DNA of 40,593 nt from Chromohalobacter sp. 296-RDG (GTDB lineage: Bacteria > Pseudomonadota > Gammaproteobacteria > Pseudomonadales > Halomonadaceae): positions 1 to 40,593 of the forward strand of contig NZ_JARANY010000025.1 in the NCBI RefSeq assembly GCF_029889885.1. Direction: 5' to 3'. Shown one piece after another: positions 16,466-23,820 of the stretch. Below the pieces are notes generated by a model. That model was not told the DNA's origin. It did no database searches and saw nothing but the letters and a program-made list of their open reading frames with translations. The translations under genes and the position numbers were made by a program. Each line of letters opens with the position of its first letter. Positions within the stretch are counted from its first letter, which is position 1.

Positions 16466-17923
16466 TTAGTCTTTAGTCGCGATCCCGGTCGAGGAGCTGT
16501 CGCTCACCGCCAGGCTACGCTGGACACGGTGATGCAGGCGCCAGCCCAGCAACAGGGCGGCTGCCGTCAGCCCGGCACACAACCCCAGCCAATAGCCGTG
16601 AATGCCGAAGGGCGCGAAATGGCCTTCCCAGCCGCGCCCGAGCCAATGGCCACCCGCCAGCCCGATCAGCCAATACGACAATACCGTGATCAACATGATG
16701 ATCCGGGTGTCCTTGTAGCCGCGTAGCGCGCCGGCCAGATTGACCTGGAGCGAGTCGGATATCTGATAGAACATCGCCAGGGTAACCAGTGACATGGCCA
16801 GCGCGTGCACCTCCGTGTTCGACGTATACAGCGCGAGAATGGGCGAGGCTGTCATCCACAGGATGGCATCGTTGACCAACGCGACCAGCAGGCATACGAC
16901 GATGCCGTTCCAGGCCACAAAGCGTGCCTCGTGCATGTCACCGCGTCCCAGTGTATTACCCACCCGTACGGTGAGTGCCATGCTCAGCGACAACGGCAGC
17001 ATGAACAGGATCGAGGTATAATTGAGCGCAATCTGGTGGGCGGAGACGACGACTTCCCCCAGGCGTGCGACGAACAGGGCGATCAAAGTGAATAGCGTGA
17101 CTTCGACGAAGATCGCCACGCCGATGGGCACGCCGACATGCAACAGCTCGAGGATGTCGCGCTGGCGAGGCGGCTCTGGCGAATGCCACAAGGTGACGCT
17201 GCCATAGGCTCGGGCACGGTGCGTATAGATCATCATCGCCAGGCACATGACCCACATTGAAATCGCCGTGGCGACGCCGCAGCCCACGGCGCCCAGGGCA
17301 GGCAATGCGGCGATCCAGCCGGGAGTGAGGTCGCCGAGCAGCGAGACGATGCCGGGACCACCGTAGATCAGCGCATAGTTGCAGGGAATGTTGACGCCCA
17401 GTCCCAAAAGGCTGATCCACAAGGCGGGGCGGGTATGGTTCATACCGTCGGAAAAGGCGCGCAAGGCTTGATAGAGGCCGATCCCCGGCATGCCGAACGC
17501 CACGGCGGCCAGATAACCGGCGGACAGCTCGGCCACGTGGCTGGGGACCCCCATGAGCCGGAAAACCGGGCCGACACCGAACCACAGCAGCAACGCCGAT
17601 AGGGTCCCCAGCAGTAGAGCGATCCACAGCGCTTGATGGACGTAAGGACGAATCGACGCCTGGCGCTGGCCTCCTAAAAGCTGCGCCACGATGGGTGTAA
17701 GCCCCATCAGAGCGCCGGTCATGAAGAGCATCAACGGTAGCCACAGGCTAGAGCCGACCGAGACGGCGGCCAAGTCGGTTGCGCTGGCGTGGCCTGCCAT
17801 GATGATATCGACTGCGCTCATGCCCGACTGCGCCAATTGCGCGCCGCAGATGGGCAGCGTCAACCGCATCAACAGGCGCGATTCACGAAGGCTGTGAGCG
17901 AACAAGGCGTGTGGCGCGGTCAA
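16466..17923 (-). CDS. norM: MATE-family multidrug efflux pump, NorM/MdtK type
   Basis: Inner-membrane antiporter with about 12 helices that exports cationic drugs and toxins using sodium or proton gradients. I place the start at TTG 17923, which has GGGAGG seven bases upstream and gives 485 residues, close to the family (about 457); the open frame to 17989 lacks such a site. The first helix region LTLPICGAQLAQSGMSAVD, IIMAGHASATDLAAVSVG and ALMGLTPIVAQLLGGQRQ matches NorM. The C-terminus is basic. It lies about 100 bases before dctB on the same strand and diverges from epmC. Substrate range unknown. Confidence 0.85.
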   Translation of the reverse strand: MTAPHALFAHSLRESRLLMRLTLPICGAQLAQSGMSAVDIIMAGHASATDLAAVSVGSSLWLPLMLFMTGALMGLTPIVAQLLGGQRQASIRPYVHQALWIALLLGTLSALLLWFGVGPVFRLMGVPSHVAELSAGYLAAVAFGMPGIGLYQALRAFSDGMNHTRPALWISLLGLGVNIPCNYALIYGGPGIVSLLGDLTPGWIAALPALGAVGCGVATAISMWVMCLAMMIYTHRARAYGSVTLWHSPEPPRQRDILELLHVGVPIGVAIFVEVTLFTLIALFVARLGEVVVSAHQIALNYTSILFMLPLSLSMALTVRVGNTLGRGDMHEARFVAWNGIVVCLLVALVNDAILWMTASPILALYTSNTEVHALAMSLVTLAMFYQISDSLQVNLAGALRGYKDTRIIMLITVLSYWLIGLAGGHWLGRGWEGHFAPFGIHGYWLGLCAGLTAAALLLGWRLHHRVQRSLAVSDSSSTGIATKD

Positions 17924-17975
17924 ACCGATCCTCCCGGATAGGCAAAAGCGGCATTCTAGCAAGGGTGCGCCGGGG

Positions 17976-18012
17976 ATGCCTTTCATCATGCGGCCCGAGA
18001 ATGCCTTTCATC
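17976..18012 (+). repeat. 12-bp direct repeat in the norM-epmC divergent region
   Basis: ATGCCTTTCATC occurs at 17976-17987 and 18001-18012, 25 bp apart, just upstream of the epmC -10 box. It could be a paired operator, or chance. Confidence 0.4.
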
Positions 18013-18027
18013 GCGCAGTGCAGTGCC

Positions 18028-18033
18028 TATAAT
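18028..18033 (+). promoter_or_regulatory. Consensus -10 box before epmC
   Basis: A perfect TATAAT sits 27 bases before the epmC start. The -35 region (TTTCAT at 18006-18011, 16 bases upstream) is a poor match, so strength is uncertain. Confidence 0.45.
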
Positions 18034-18059
18034 AGGCCCCCGCTTTTGAAGGAGGTCGC

Positions 18060-18605
18060 GTGACTCACCGTATCGACGATGTCATCACCGTTTTCGACGG
18101 CATCTTTGCCGCGTCGTATCGAACATGCCTGGTCAGCGGTGACGACGAGCCCTTGTATTGTCCCGCCGACAGTAAGCACGTCATGCATCGGATCATCTTC
18201 GCGCATGGTTTCTTCGCCAGTGCGCTGCATGAAGTCAGTCATTGGTGCATCGCCGGTGAGCGTCGTCGTCAACTCGAGGACTATGGCTACTGGTACGCGC
18301 CGGACGGTCGCGACGCGGCGCGGCAACGCGAGTTCGAGAGTGTCGAGATCGCTCCCCAGGCGCTTGAATCGCTGTTCAGCGAGGCCTGCGATCTGCGGTT
18401 TAACGTCAGCGTCGATAACCTGGACGGCATCGAGGTCGACCGACATGCTTTCGCCGAGCGGGTTGCCGCCCGCGCGGCCCATTATCGCGAGACCGGCCTG
18501 CCTCTCCGAGCGGCGGCGTTTCGCGACGCCCTGCATGCCTTTTATCGGCGAGGGCTATCGCGCGAGGCCGCAATCGCCGAGGGCCGAGCGTGCCTTGATC
18601 GGTAG
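18060..18605 (+). CDS. epmC: Elongation factor P hydroxylase EpmC
   Basis: Cytoplasmic enzyme of 181 residues (YfcM family; E. coli protein 182) that hydroxylates the beta-lysyl-lysine modification on elongation factor P. The metal-site block FASALHEVSHWCIAGERRR (about 50-68), the segment DYGYWYAPDGRDA and FFxxEACDLRFNVSVDNL-like region ending LPLRAAAFRDALHAFY are typical. GTG 18060 is preceded by AAGGAGG at a good distance. The other EF-P genes (efp, epmA, epmB) are not in this window. The oxygen- and iron-dependent mechanism is known for the family. Confidence 0.9.
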   Translation: MTHRIDDVITVFDGIFAASYRTCLVSGDDEPLYCPADSKHVMHRIIFAHGFFASALHEVSHWCIAGERRRQLEDYGYWYAPDGRDAARQREFESVEIAPQALESLFSEACDLRFNVSVDNLDGIEVDRHAFAERVAARAAHYRETGLPLRAAAFRDALHAFYRRGLSREAAIAEGRACLDR

Positions 18606-18626
18606 CGCATGAAATAGGCAACCGAC

Positions 18627-18654
18627 CGCGGGGCGTGGCGGACGGCGCCCCGCG
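18627..18654. terminator. Hairpin between convergent genes
   Basis: CGCGGGGCG (18627-18635) pairs with CGCCCCGCG (18646-18654) around a 10-base loop, between the stops of epmC and the minus-strand gene ending at 18670. There is no clear T-run. Confidence 0.5.
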
Positions 18655-18669
18655 TCATCGCCACCCGCG

Positions 18670-19149
18670 CTACTCTTCTTCGCCGCGCAGGCGCTGGTGT
18701 AGATAAAGCATGACCTGCACTTCGTGATCGGCGCGCATGGGCTCGAGCCCGAGATCGCCGAACAATTCGCCACGGGCGCGTGTCCATTCGCCCGGCTCGA
18801 GGTCGGGGTAGAGGGTTTCCGCCGGCGCCAGCTCGACGAAAGGCGTTACCGCAAAGTCCTCGAACAGGCGTGACAGTGCGGCTTCGTCATCGCCGATTCC
18901 TGCGGTATAAAGCGTCACGTTGAAGTGATCGGTCTCTAGCTCGCGCAATACGTCTAGAGGGCTGAGGCCCAGGCTGCGGAGTTCGTCCAGGCTATAATCG
19001 CCGAGTTTGAGGAGGTCCTCTTCGAGCCAGTCGTCGTCGGGCTGAATCAGCGCGTGCTTGATCTGGCCATCGGGCAGGGCCCAGGAAATGGCGACGGGAA
19101 TCGCGTCCTCATCGCCAGTTTCGATGGTGATGAAACCGGGGAAGTCCAT
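18670..19149 (-). CDS. Small acidic protein resembling a degenerate DEDDh exonuclease
   Basis: 159 residues, strongly acidic, no signal or membrane segment. ATG 19149 has GAGGAG upstream and lies one base after the tatD stop, so it is co-transcribed and probably coupled. Its layout recalls a small RNase H-fold 3'-5' exonuclease: an opening strand ITIETGDED, then VAISWALPDGQIKHALIQPDDDW, a middle LYTAGIGDDEAALSRLF, and an end RADHEVQVMLYLHQRL. At the places where DEDDh enzymes have D-x-E, D and H-x4-D, it shows T-x-E, A/D and M/R...E, so catalysis looks lost. This relation is my pattern reading, not an established family call. Confidence 0.7.
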   Translation of the reverse strand: MDFPGFITIETGDEDAIPVAISWALPDGQIKHALIQPDDDWLEEDLLKLGDYSLDELRSLGLSPLDVLRELETDHFNVTLYTAGIGDDEAALSRLFEDFAVTPFVELAPAETLYPDLEPGEWTRARGELFGDLGLEPMRADHEVQVMLYLHQRLRGEEE

Positions 19150-19150
19150 G

Positions 19151-19999
19151 TCATTGCTCCTCATCGAGTTGAAAGAACCGGCGTGCTGTGGCGGTCGTTG
19201 CAGCGGCCAGAGTGGTCTCGCTTTCACCGCGCCAATGGGCGATCTCGCGGACGATCCAAGGCAGTAACGCCGGTTCGTGGCGGCGTCCTTTGAGCTTGGC
19301 CGGCAGGTTGCGTGGCAACAAGTACGGACAGTCGGTTTCGACCATCAGACGTTCGGCGGGAATGTCGCCGACAATCTCGCGTAGGTGATGACCACGCCGC
19401 TCATCGCACAGCCAGCCCGTCAGGCCGATATGCACATCGAGATCCAGGTAGCCGTGCAGGGTCTCGCGGTCGGCGGTAAAACAGTGGATGACGGCATTGC
19501 CGATATCGTCGCGCCAGTGACGCAGAATGTCGCGCATCCGCGGGCCGGCGTCGCGCTCATGAAGAAACAGCGGCAGGCCGCTTTCGGCCGCCAGGCCGAG
19601 CTGGGCTTCGAGGGCGCGTTCCTGCTCGGTCTGGGTGGAAAAGTTGCGATTGAAATCCAGCCCGCATTCGCCCACCGCGACGACCTTGGGATCGGTGTGC
19701 AGCGCACGCATGGCGGTTTCCAGCGTGGCATCCCAGTGGCTGGCCATATGCGGATGCAGCCCCGCCGTGGCGTAGAGGCCGTCGTGGCGATGCGCCAGCG
19801 CGGCGGCTTGTTCACTGTGCGCCATGTCGGTGCCGGTGAGGATCAGAGACGCTACCCGGGCCGCTTGGGCTCGCTCGAGTATGACGTCGAGATCCTTGGC
19901 GAAGCTTTCGTGCGTCAGGTTCGCGCCGATGTCGACCAGGGGGGCGGGCGACGTCATGCGCAGCGCGTCAGGTAGCGGATTGGCGTCGTCGTGTGTCAC
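19151..19999 (-). CDS. tatD: TatD-family metal-dependent DNase
   Basis: Cytoplasmic TIM-barrel nuclease of 282 residues with 3'-5' exonuclease activity on DNA in the E. coli enzyme. Metal-site motifs are visible: DIGANLTHESF near the start, Glu of GECGLDFNRN, His of PLFLHERDA, His of IHCFTADRE and Asp of VETDCPYLLPRNL. The last motif and the start favour TatD itself over YcfH or YjjV. GTG 19999 has GGAGAG upstream; ATG 19957 would give 268 residues but lacks a binding site. It diverges from the uup leader. No tatABC genes are adjacent, which is common. Confidence 0.87.
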   Translation of the reverse strand: MTHDDANPLPDALRMTSPAPLVDIGANLTHESFAKDLDVILERAQAARVASLILTGTDMAHSEQAAALAHRHDGLYATAGLHPHMASHWDATLETAMRALHTDPKVVAVGECGLDFNRNFSTQTEQERALEAQLGLAAESGLPLFLHERDAGPRMRDILRHWRDDIGNAVIHCFTADRETLHGYLDLDVHIGLTGWLCDERRGHHLREIVGDIPAERLMVETDCPYLLPRNLPAKLKGRRHEPALLPWIVREIAHWRGESETTLAAATTATARRFFQLDEEQ

Positions 20000-20055
20000 G
20001 GAAGTGCTCTCCAGCCCAATGAATCGCGAAAACCTACCATTCTACCCCCGGACCC

Positions 20056-20123
20056 AGGAGGCGACCATGCGTTACACTAGCGTCTTTACTACGAATGTCT
20101 GTCAACGAGGTGGTTACGCGTGA
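20056..20123 (+). CDS. 18-codon leader frame coupled to uup
   Basis: ATG 20067 opens the frame MRYTSVFTTNVCQRGGYA, closed by TGA 20121-20123 (the feature includes its AGGAGG at 20056-20061, five bases before the ATG). This is the best ribosome binding site in the region. The stop overlaps the GTG of uup (GTGA), and the uup binding site GAGG (20107-20110) lies inside the leader. Upstream leader peptides that sense stalled ribosomes are known for several ABC-F antibiotic-resistance genes; whether this one does so is inference. If transcription starts inside the frame, it is not translated. Confidence 0.55.
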
Positions 20124-22069
20124 CGCTGTTACGTCTGGAACAGTTGCAATTGGCTTATGGCACTCAGGTGCTGCTGGATAACGCCGATCTGACGCTGGAA
20201 AAAGGGGAGCGCTTGGCGCTGGTGGGGCGCAACGGCACGGGCAAATCGACGCTGCTCAAGTTGATTTCCGGTGAGACGTTGCCCGATGGAGGACACATCT
20301 GGCGTGCACCGGGATTGAAGGTGGGTGTGCTAGCGCAGGAGTTGCCGAATGCCAGCGGTAACACCATTTTCGATGTGGTCGCCCAGGGCCTTCCCGAAGC
20401 GGGCGCCTTGCTGAGCGCCTATCACCATCTAGTGATGAGCGATGCGCCCGACATGGATGAGCTCGAGCGACTGCAAACTCAGCTCGAATCGGTGGATGGC
20501 TGGTCGTTTCATCAACGCATCGACACCATTCTCTCGCGTCTGGGGCTGCCGGAAGATATCGAGATGGTAAGCCTCTCTGGCGGTTGGCGACGGCGTGTAG
20601 CGCTAGCACGTGCCCTGGTGGCCGATCCTGATGTACTTCTGCTCGACGAGCCCACCAACCATCTCGACCTGGATACCATTGGCTGGCTGGAAGAACAGTT
20701 GCTTGCCTTCAATGGCTCTGTGCTTTTCATCACCCACGACAGGGCCTTTTTGTCGCGGCTGGCGACCAATATCCTTGAGCTCGACCGGGGCTTGCTGGGG
20801 CGTTATTCCGGTAACTACGCGACGTATCAAGAGCAAAAGCAGCACGAGCTTGAGGTCGAAGCACGCGAGCGCGCCGAGTTCGACAAGAAACTCGCCAAGG
20901 AAGAAGCCTGGATCCGTCAGGGCATCAAGGCGCGTCGCACGCGTAACGAAGGGCGAGTGAGAGCGCTCGAGAAGATGCGTGGTGAGCGCGCCGAGCGTCG
21001 TGAGCGAGTGGGCCGTGCGCAGCTCAGTGTCGACAGCGGTGAGCGTACCGGCAAGCGCGTCGTCGAGCTCACCGATGTCAGCCAGCGTTTCGGTGACGAT
21101 TGGGTGGTTCGCGATCTGTCCCTTGAAATTCAGCGTGGCGATCGTATCGGCTTCATCGGCCGTAACGGCGCCGGCAAGACGACATTGCTGAAGATCCTGC
21201 TGGGCGAGCTCGAGCCCAGCGAAGGGAAAGTCCGGATGGGGACCAACCTCAGCGTGGCTTACTTCGATCAGCTGCGCGCCGGGCTCGAACTCGAGAAGAC
21301 GGTCTACGACAACGTAGCTCAAGGCAGCGATCGCGTGGAAGTGGGCGGCAAGGACCGGCATGTCATGAGCTACCTGCAGGACTTCCTGTTCTCGCCGGAC
21401 CGTGTGCGTCAGCCAGTCAAGGCGCTCTCGGGCGGGGAATCCAACCGCTTATTGCTGGCCAAGCTGTTCACCCAGCCGGCCAACGTCCTGGTGCTCGACG
21501 AGCCGACCAACGACCTGGACGTCGAGACCCTCGAACTGCTCGAGGAATTGCTGCTGGATTTCGACGGCACCCTGCTGCTGGTCTCGCACGACCGTGCCTT
21601 CATGGACAACGTGGTCACCAGCGTGCTGGCCTTCGAGGGCGAGGGGTGCGTTCAGGAATATGTCGGCGGGTACAGCGACTGGGTGCGTCAGGGTGGCAAG
21701 TTGCCCCCGGCGCCGGGCGAGTTCGGCAATGCCGCGAACGTGCTGCCGGCTCGCGAGGCCGAGCCTGCGACGCCTGAGCCTACCAAGGCCGATACTGGCA
21801 AGAACAAGGCCACAACAGCGTCAACCACGTCCAAGCGGGCCAAGCTTTCCTACAAGTTGCAGCGCGAGCTGGATCAGTTGCCGACGACCATCGAGACGCT
21901 GGAAGCCGAGGTCGCCGACTTCGAGGCGGAAGTGGGCGCCCCTGAGTTCTACCAGCAAGACGCCGAGATAGTTACCCAGCGCCTGGAAGCACTAGAGTCG
22001 AAGCAAGCCGAGTTGGATGTGGCGATGTCGCGCTGGATGGAACTGGAAGCCATGGCCGAGGGCGAGTGA
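20120..22069 (+). CDS. uup: ABC-F ATPase Uup
   Basis: Soluble protein of 649 residues with two ABC ATPase domains and no membrane part. Domain 1: Walker A GRNGTGKST (about 36-44), signature LSGGWRRRVALARAL, Walker B VLLLDEPTNHLD. The linker with YSGNYATYQEQKQHEL and many Arg/Lys follows, then domain 2: GRNGAGKTT, LSGGESNRLLLAKLF, VLVLDEPTNDLD. A low-complexity hinge (about 545-575, Thr/Ala/Lys rich) leads to the C-terminal coiled coil (about 578-645) typical of Uup, which binds branched DNA and ribosomes. GTG 20120 follows GAGG and overlaps the leader stop. Uup affects transposon precise excision and ribosome assembly in E. coli. Confidence 0.9.
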   Translation: MTLLRLEQLQLAYGTQVLLDNADLTLEKGERLALVGRNGTGKSTLLKLISGETLPDGGHIWRAPGLKVGVLAQELPNASGNTIFDVVAQGLPEAGALLSAYHHLVMSDAPDMDELERLQTQLESVDGWSFHQRIDTILSRLGLPEDIEMVSLSGGWRRRVALARALVADPDVLLLDEPTNHLDLDTIGWLEEQLLAFNGSVLFITHDRAFLSRLATNILELDRGLLGRYSGNYATYQEQKQHELEVEARERAEFDKKLAKEEAWIRQGIKARRTRNEGRVRALEKMRGERAERRERVGRAQLSVDSGERTGKRVVELTDVSQRFGDDWVVRDLSLEIQRGDRIGFIGRNGAGKTTLLKILLGELEPSEGKVRMGTNLSVAYFDQLRAGLELEKTVYDNVAQGSDRVEVGGKDRHVMSYLQDFLFSPDRVRQPVKALSGGESNRLLLAKLFTQPANVLVLDEPTNDLDVETLELLEELLLDFDGTLLLVSHDRAFMDNVVTSVLAFEGEGCVQEYVGGYSDWVRQGGKLPPAPGEFGNAANVLPAREAEPATPEPTKADTGKNKATTASTTSKRAKLSYKLQRELDQLPTTIETLEAEVADFEAEVGAPEFYQQDAEIVTQRLEALESKQAELDVAMSRWMELEAMAEGE

Positions 22070-22113
22070 GTGACCAAGTACAAGTGAGTGGCCGAGGAAA
22101 AGTAAGTGGCGTC

Positions 22114-22142
22114 GCGCCGGGCACTTTGATTGTGCCCGGCGC
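22114..22142. terminator. Hairpin between uup and the stress-protein gene
   Basis: GCGCCGGGCAC (22114-22124) pairs perfectly with GTGCCCGGCGC (22132-22142) around a 7-base loop. It lies between convergent stops. There is no T-run, so it may be a rho-assisted or weak two-way terminator. Confidence 0.5.
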
Positions 22143-22148
22143 ATACGC

Positions 22149-22604
22149 TCATTCGTCGGCTTCCCCATCTTGTCCCACGCGTACTGCGAGCACGTCGCAT
22201 TGCGCGCCGTGCAGCACGCCGGTGGAGGTCGAGCCGAGCAGCAAGGCGAAACCGTGGCGTCCGTGCGATCCCACCACGATCAAGTCGACATCATGTTCGG
22301 CGGCGAAACGATGGATCTCGGTATCCGGCATGCCGACCACGACGTACTGGTTGTCGGCCGAGATCCCGTGAGGATCGGCGATTTCCGCGAGCCGCTGCTT
22401 GGCATGATCGTCGAGCTGGTCCTGGATGCTGGTCAGATCCATGGGGATATCGCCGCCATAGGCGAACCCCAGTGGCTCAAGCGTATGCATGATCGATAGC
22501 TTGGCATGGTTGCGTTCTGCGATGGGAATCGCACGCTCGAGTACCTTACGGGAATCCTTGGTCAGGTCGACGGCGACTAAAACGTGCGTGTACTCGTTAC
22601 TCAT
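22149..22604 (-). CDS. Universal stress protein, UspA type
   Basis: Cytoplasmic Usp-domain protein of 151 residues. It starts YTHVLVAVDLTKDS and carries the ATP-type loop GSHGRHGFALLLGSTSTGVLHGAQCDVLAVR (read as G-2x-G-9x-G-S/T), close to UspA of E. coli. GGGAG precedes ATG 22604 at eight bases. It is a single gene converging on uup and diverging from a membrane-anchored unknown. In Halomonas a related protein (TeaD) controls an ectoine TRAP transporter, but nothing here links this copy to the TRAP genes. Role: general stress or membrane-process modulation. Confidence 0.85.
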   Translation of the reverse strand: MSNEYTHVLVAVDLTKDSRKVLERAIPIAERNHAKLSIMHTLEPLGFAYGGDIPMDLTSIQDQLDDHAKQRLAEIADPHGISADNQYVVVGMPDTEIHRFAAEHDVDLIVVGSHGRHGFALLLGSTSTGVLHGAQCDVLAVRVGQDGEADE

Positions 22605-22700
22605 GGGGCATCTCCCACCTTGTCGATGAACGCTTCCACTTTATGCGTGCCGAATCGACGAGACAATGCTTTAGATCAATCAGCGCTTACGGAGGCAGGC

Positions 22701-23201
22701 TTGGAGATCTTTCTATTCTTGGGGCTGGCGGTATTTCTCATCCTCTCGCCAGCCTTGTGGCTCAGGCCGGGGCTTCATGAAAAGCGCCGCAGTGCGTTGC
22801 GGGTGGCGGCGCGCGAATCGGGTGTGGATATCCGTGCCGACAAGCCGCCGCTGCAAGCGATGGATGGTTTGGTGGGGTATCGCTGGCGTTATCCGCAGGC
22901 CGCGCCGGGGAGTGACTTCACGCTGGTGCGCGACGGCCACGCCAGTGATCGGTTGCAGGAAGCCATGGCGGGATGGCGTTGGCGTCAGGCACCGTTGCCA
23001 CCGTTGAGCGAAGATAATGAGCATCGCTTGAAAGAAGTGCTGCTTGCTTTGCCCGAGGACGCGCTGGTCGTGACGTCGGCGCCGCAAGGCTTGACGCTGT
23101 GGTGGGAGGAATCGTGCGAGACTAAGGCATTCGAGCCATTACTGCGCGCACTCGATGATCTCGTCGACCAACTGGCGGGAAGTGGTCGCCATCGCAAATA
23201 G
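22701..23201 (+). CDS. Membrane-anchored protein of unknown function
   Basis: 166 residues from TTG 22701, chosen because GGAGG lies five bases upstream and the protein then starts directly with a membrane helix (EIFLFLGLAVFLILSPALWL, about 2-21). A basic stretch after the helix (RPGLHEKRRSALRVAARE) places the rest in the cytoplasm. The soluble part has LVGYRWRYP and VVTSAPQGLTLWWEES blocks, and a C-terminal leucine-rich helix. I do not recognise a named family; proteins with this shape occur in pseudomonads. It diverges from usp and converges on slyA. The in-frame extension back to 22584 overlaps usp and is unlikely. Confidence 0.7.
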   Translation: MEIFLFLGLAVFLILSPALWLRPGLHEKRRSALRVAARESGVDIRADKPPLQAMDGLVGYRWRYPQAAPGSDFTLVRDGHASDRLQEAMAGWRWRQAPLPPLSEDNEHRLKEVLLALPEDALVVTSAPQGLTLWWEESCETKAFEPLLRALDDLVDQLAGSGRHRK

Positions 23202-23297
23202 CATTGCCGACAAGTGAGTATCGCCGCACAAGAATACCGCGCGCATTAGCGCCGCGAGATGGCTCACACGGCGCTCAGATCGATAGCAAGCGAGCCC

Positions 23298-23741
23298 TCA
23301 CTCCTCGCAAGAGCGTGACAGTAGCCGCTGCCCGTTCTGCTCGATGCGCGTCAGTATAGCGTCCAACTGGTCGACGTCGTCCTCGCTTAACCCCTCGATC
23401 ATCTCGATACGCGCCTGCTCGACGACGGTCTCGATCTTCTTGAGCAGGGGCGTCGCCTTGTCGGTGAGGTAAACACGCTTGGTGCGGCGATCCTCATCGC
23501 TCGGGCGGCGCTCGATGAGTCCTTGCTCACTGAGTTGGTCGAGTGTCCTGACCAAGGACGGAGCTTCCACGCCGATTGAGCGAGCCAGATCGCATTGCGG
23601 CTGGCCATCACCCATTTTCGACAGGTGGTAGAGTGTCACCCAGCGCGTCTGCGTCAGCTCCAGAGGAGCGAGGCGTTCATCGAGGATGGCGCGCCACAGG
23701 CGTGGTACGCGCGACAGTTTGAGTCCGATATCCTGTTGCAT
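23298..23741 (-). CDS. slyA: MarR-family transcriptional regulator SlyA
   Basis: Winged-helix dimer of 147 residues. The run LKPLELTQTRWVTL-like segment (here LAPLELTQTRWVTLYHL), the recognition helix region VEAPSLVRTLDQLSEQGLI and the wing DRRTKRVYLT match SlyA closely. SlyA counters H-NS silencing and answers small aromatic ligands in enterobacteria; targets here are unknown. AAGG precedes ATG 23741, and a GTTAGG-N2-CCTAAC palindrome sits 14 bases upstream, a likely autoregulatory site. It is followed at a distance by a convergent membrane-protein gene and preceded on the same strand by a DUF2914-type gene. Confidence 0.85.
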   Translation of the reverse strand: MQQDIGLKLSRVPRLWRAILDERLAPLELTQTRWVTLYHLSKMGDGQPQCDLARSIGVEAPSLVRTLDQLSEQGLIERRPSDEDRRTKRVYLTDKATPLLKKIETVVEQARIEMIEGLSEDDVDQLDAILTRIEQNGQRLLSRSCEE

Positions 23742-23754
23742 GGGCCTTATGTTG

Positions 23755-23768
23755 GTTAGGAACCTAAC
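23755..23768 (-). promoter_or_regulatory. Palindromic MarR/SlyA operator
   Basis: GTTAGG-AA-CCTAAC, a perfect 6-bp inverted repeat with a 2-base centre. It contains the TTAG...CTAA core of SlyA-type boxes and lies right before the slyA start, where binding would block transcription or translation initiation. Confidence 0.65.
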
Positions 23769-23820
23769 GGGATTGTCTCGGGTGCAACGTGTTATTGCAA
23801 GTCACACCATCGTCGACCTT

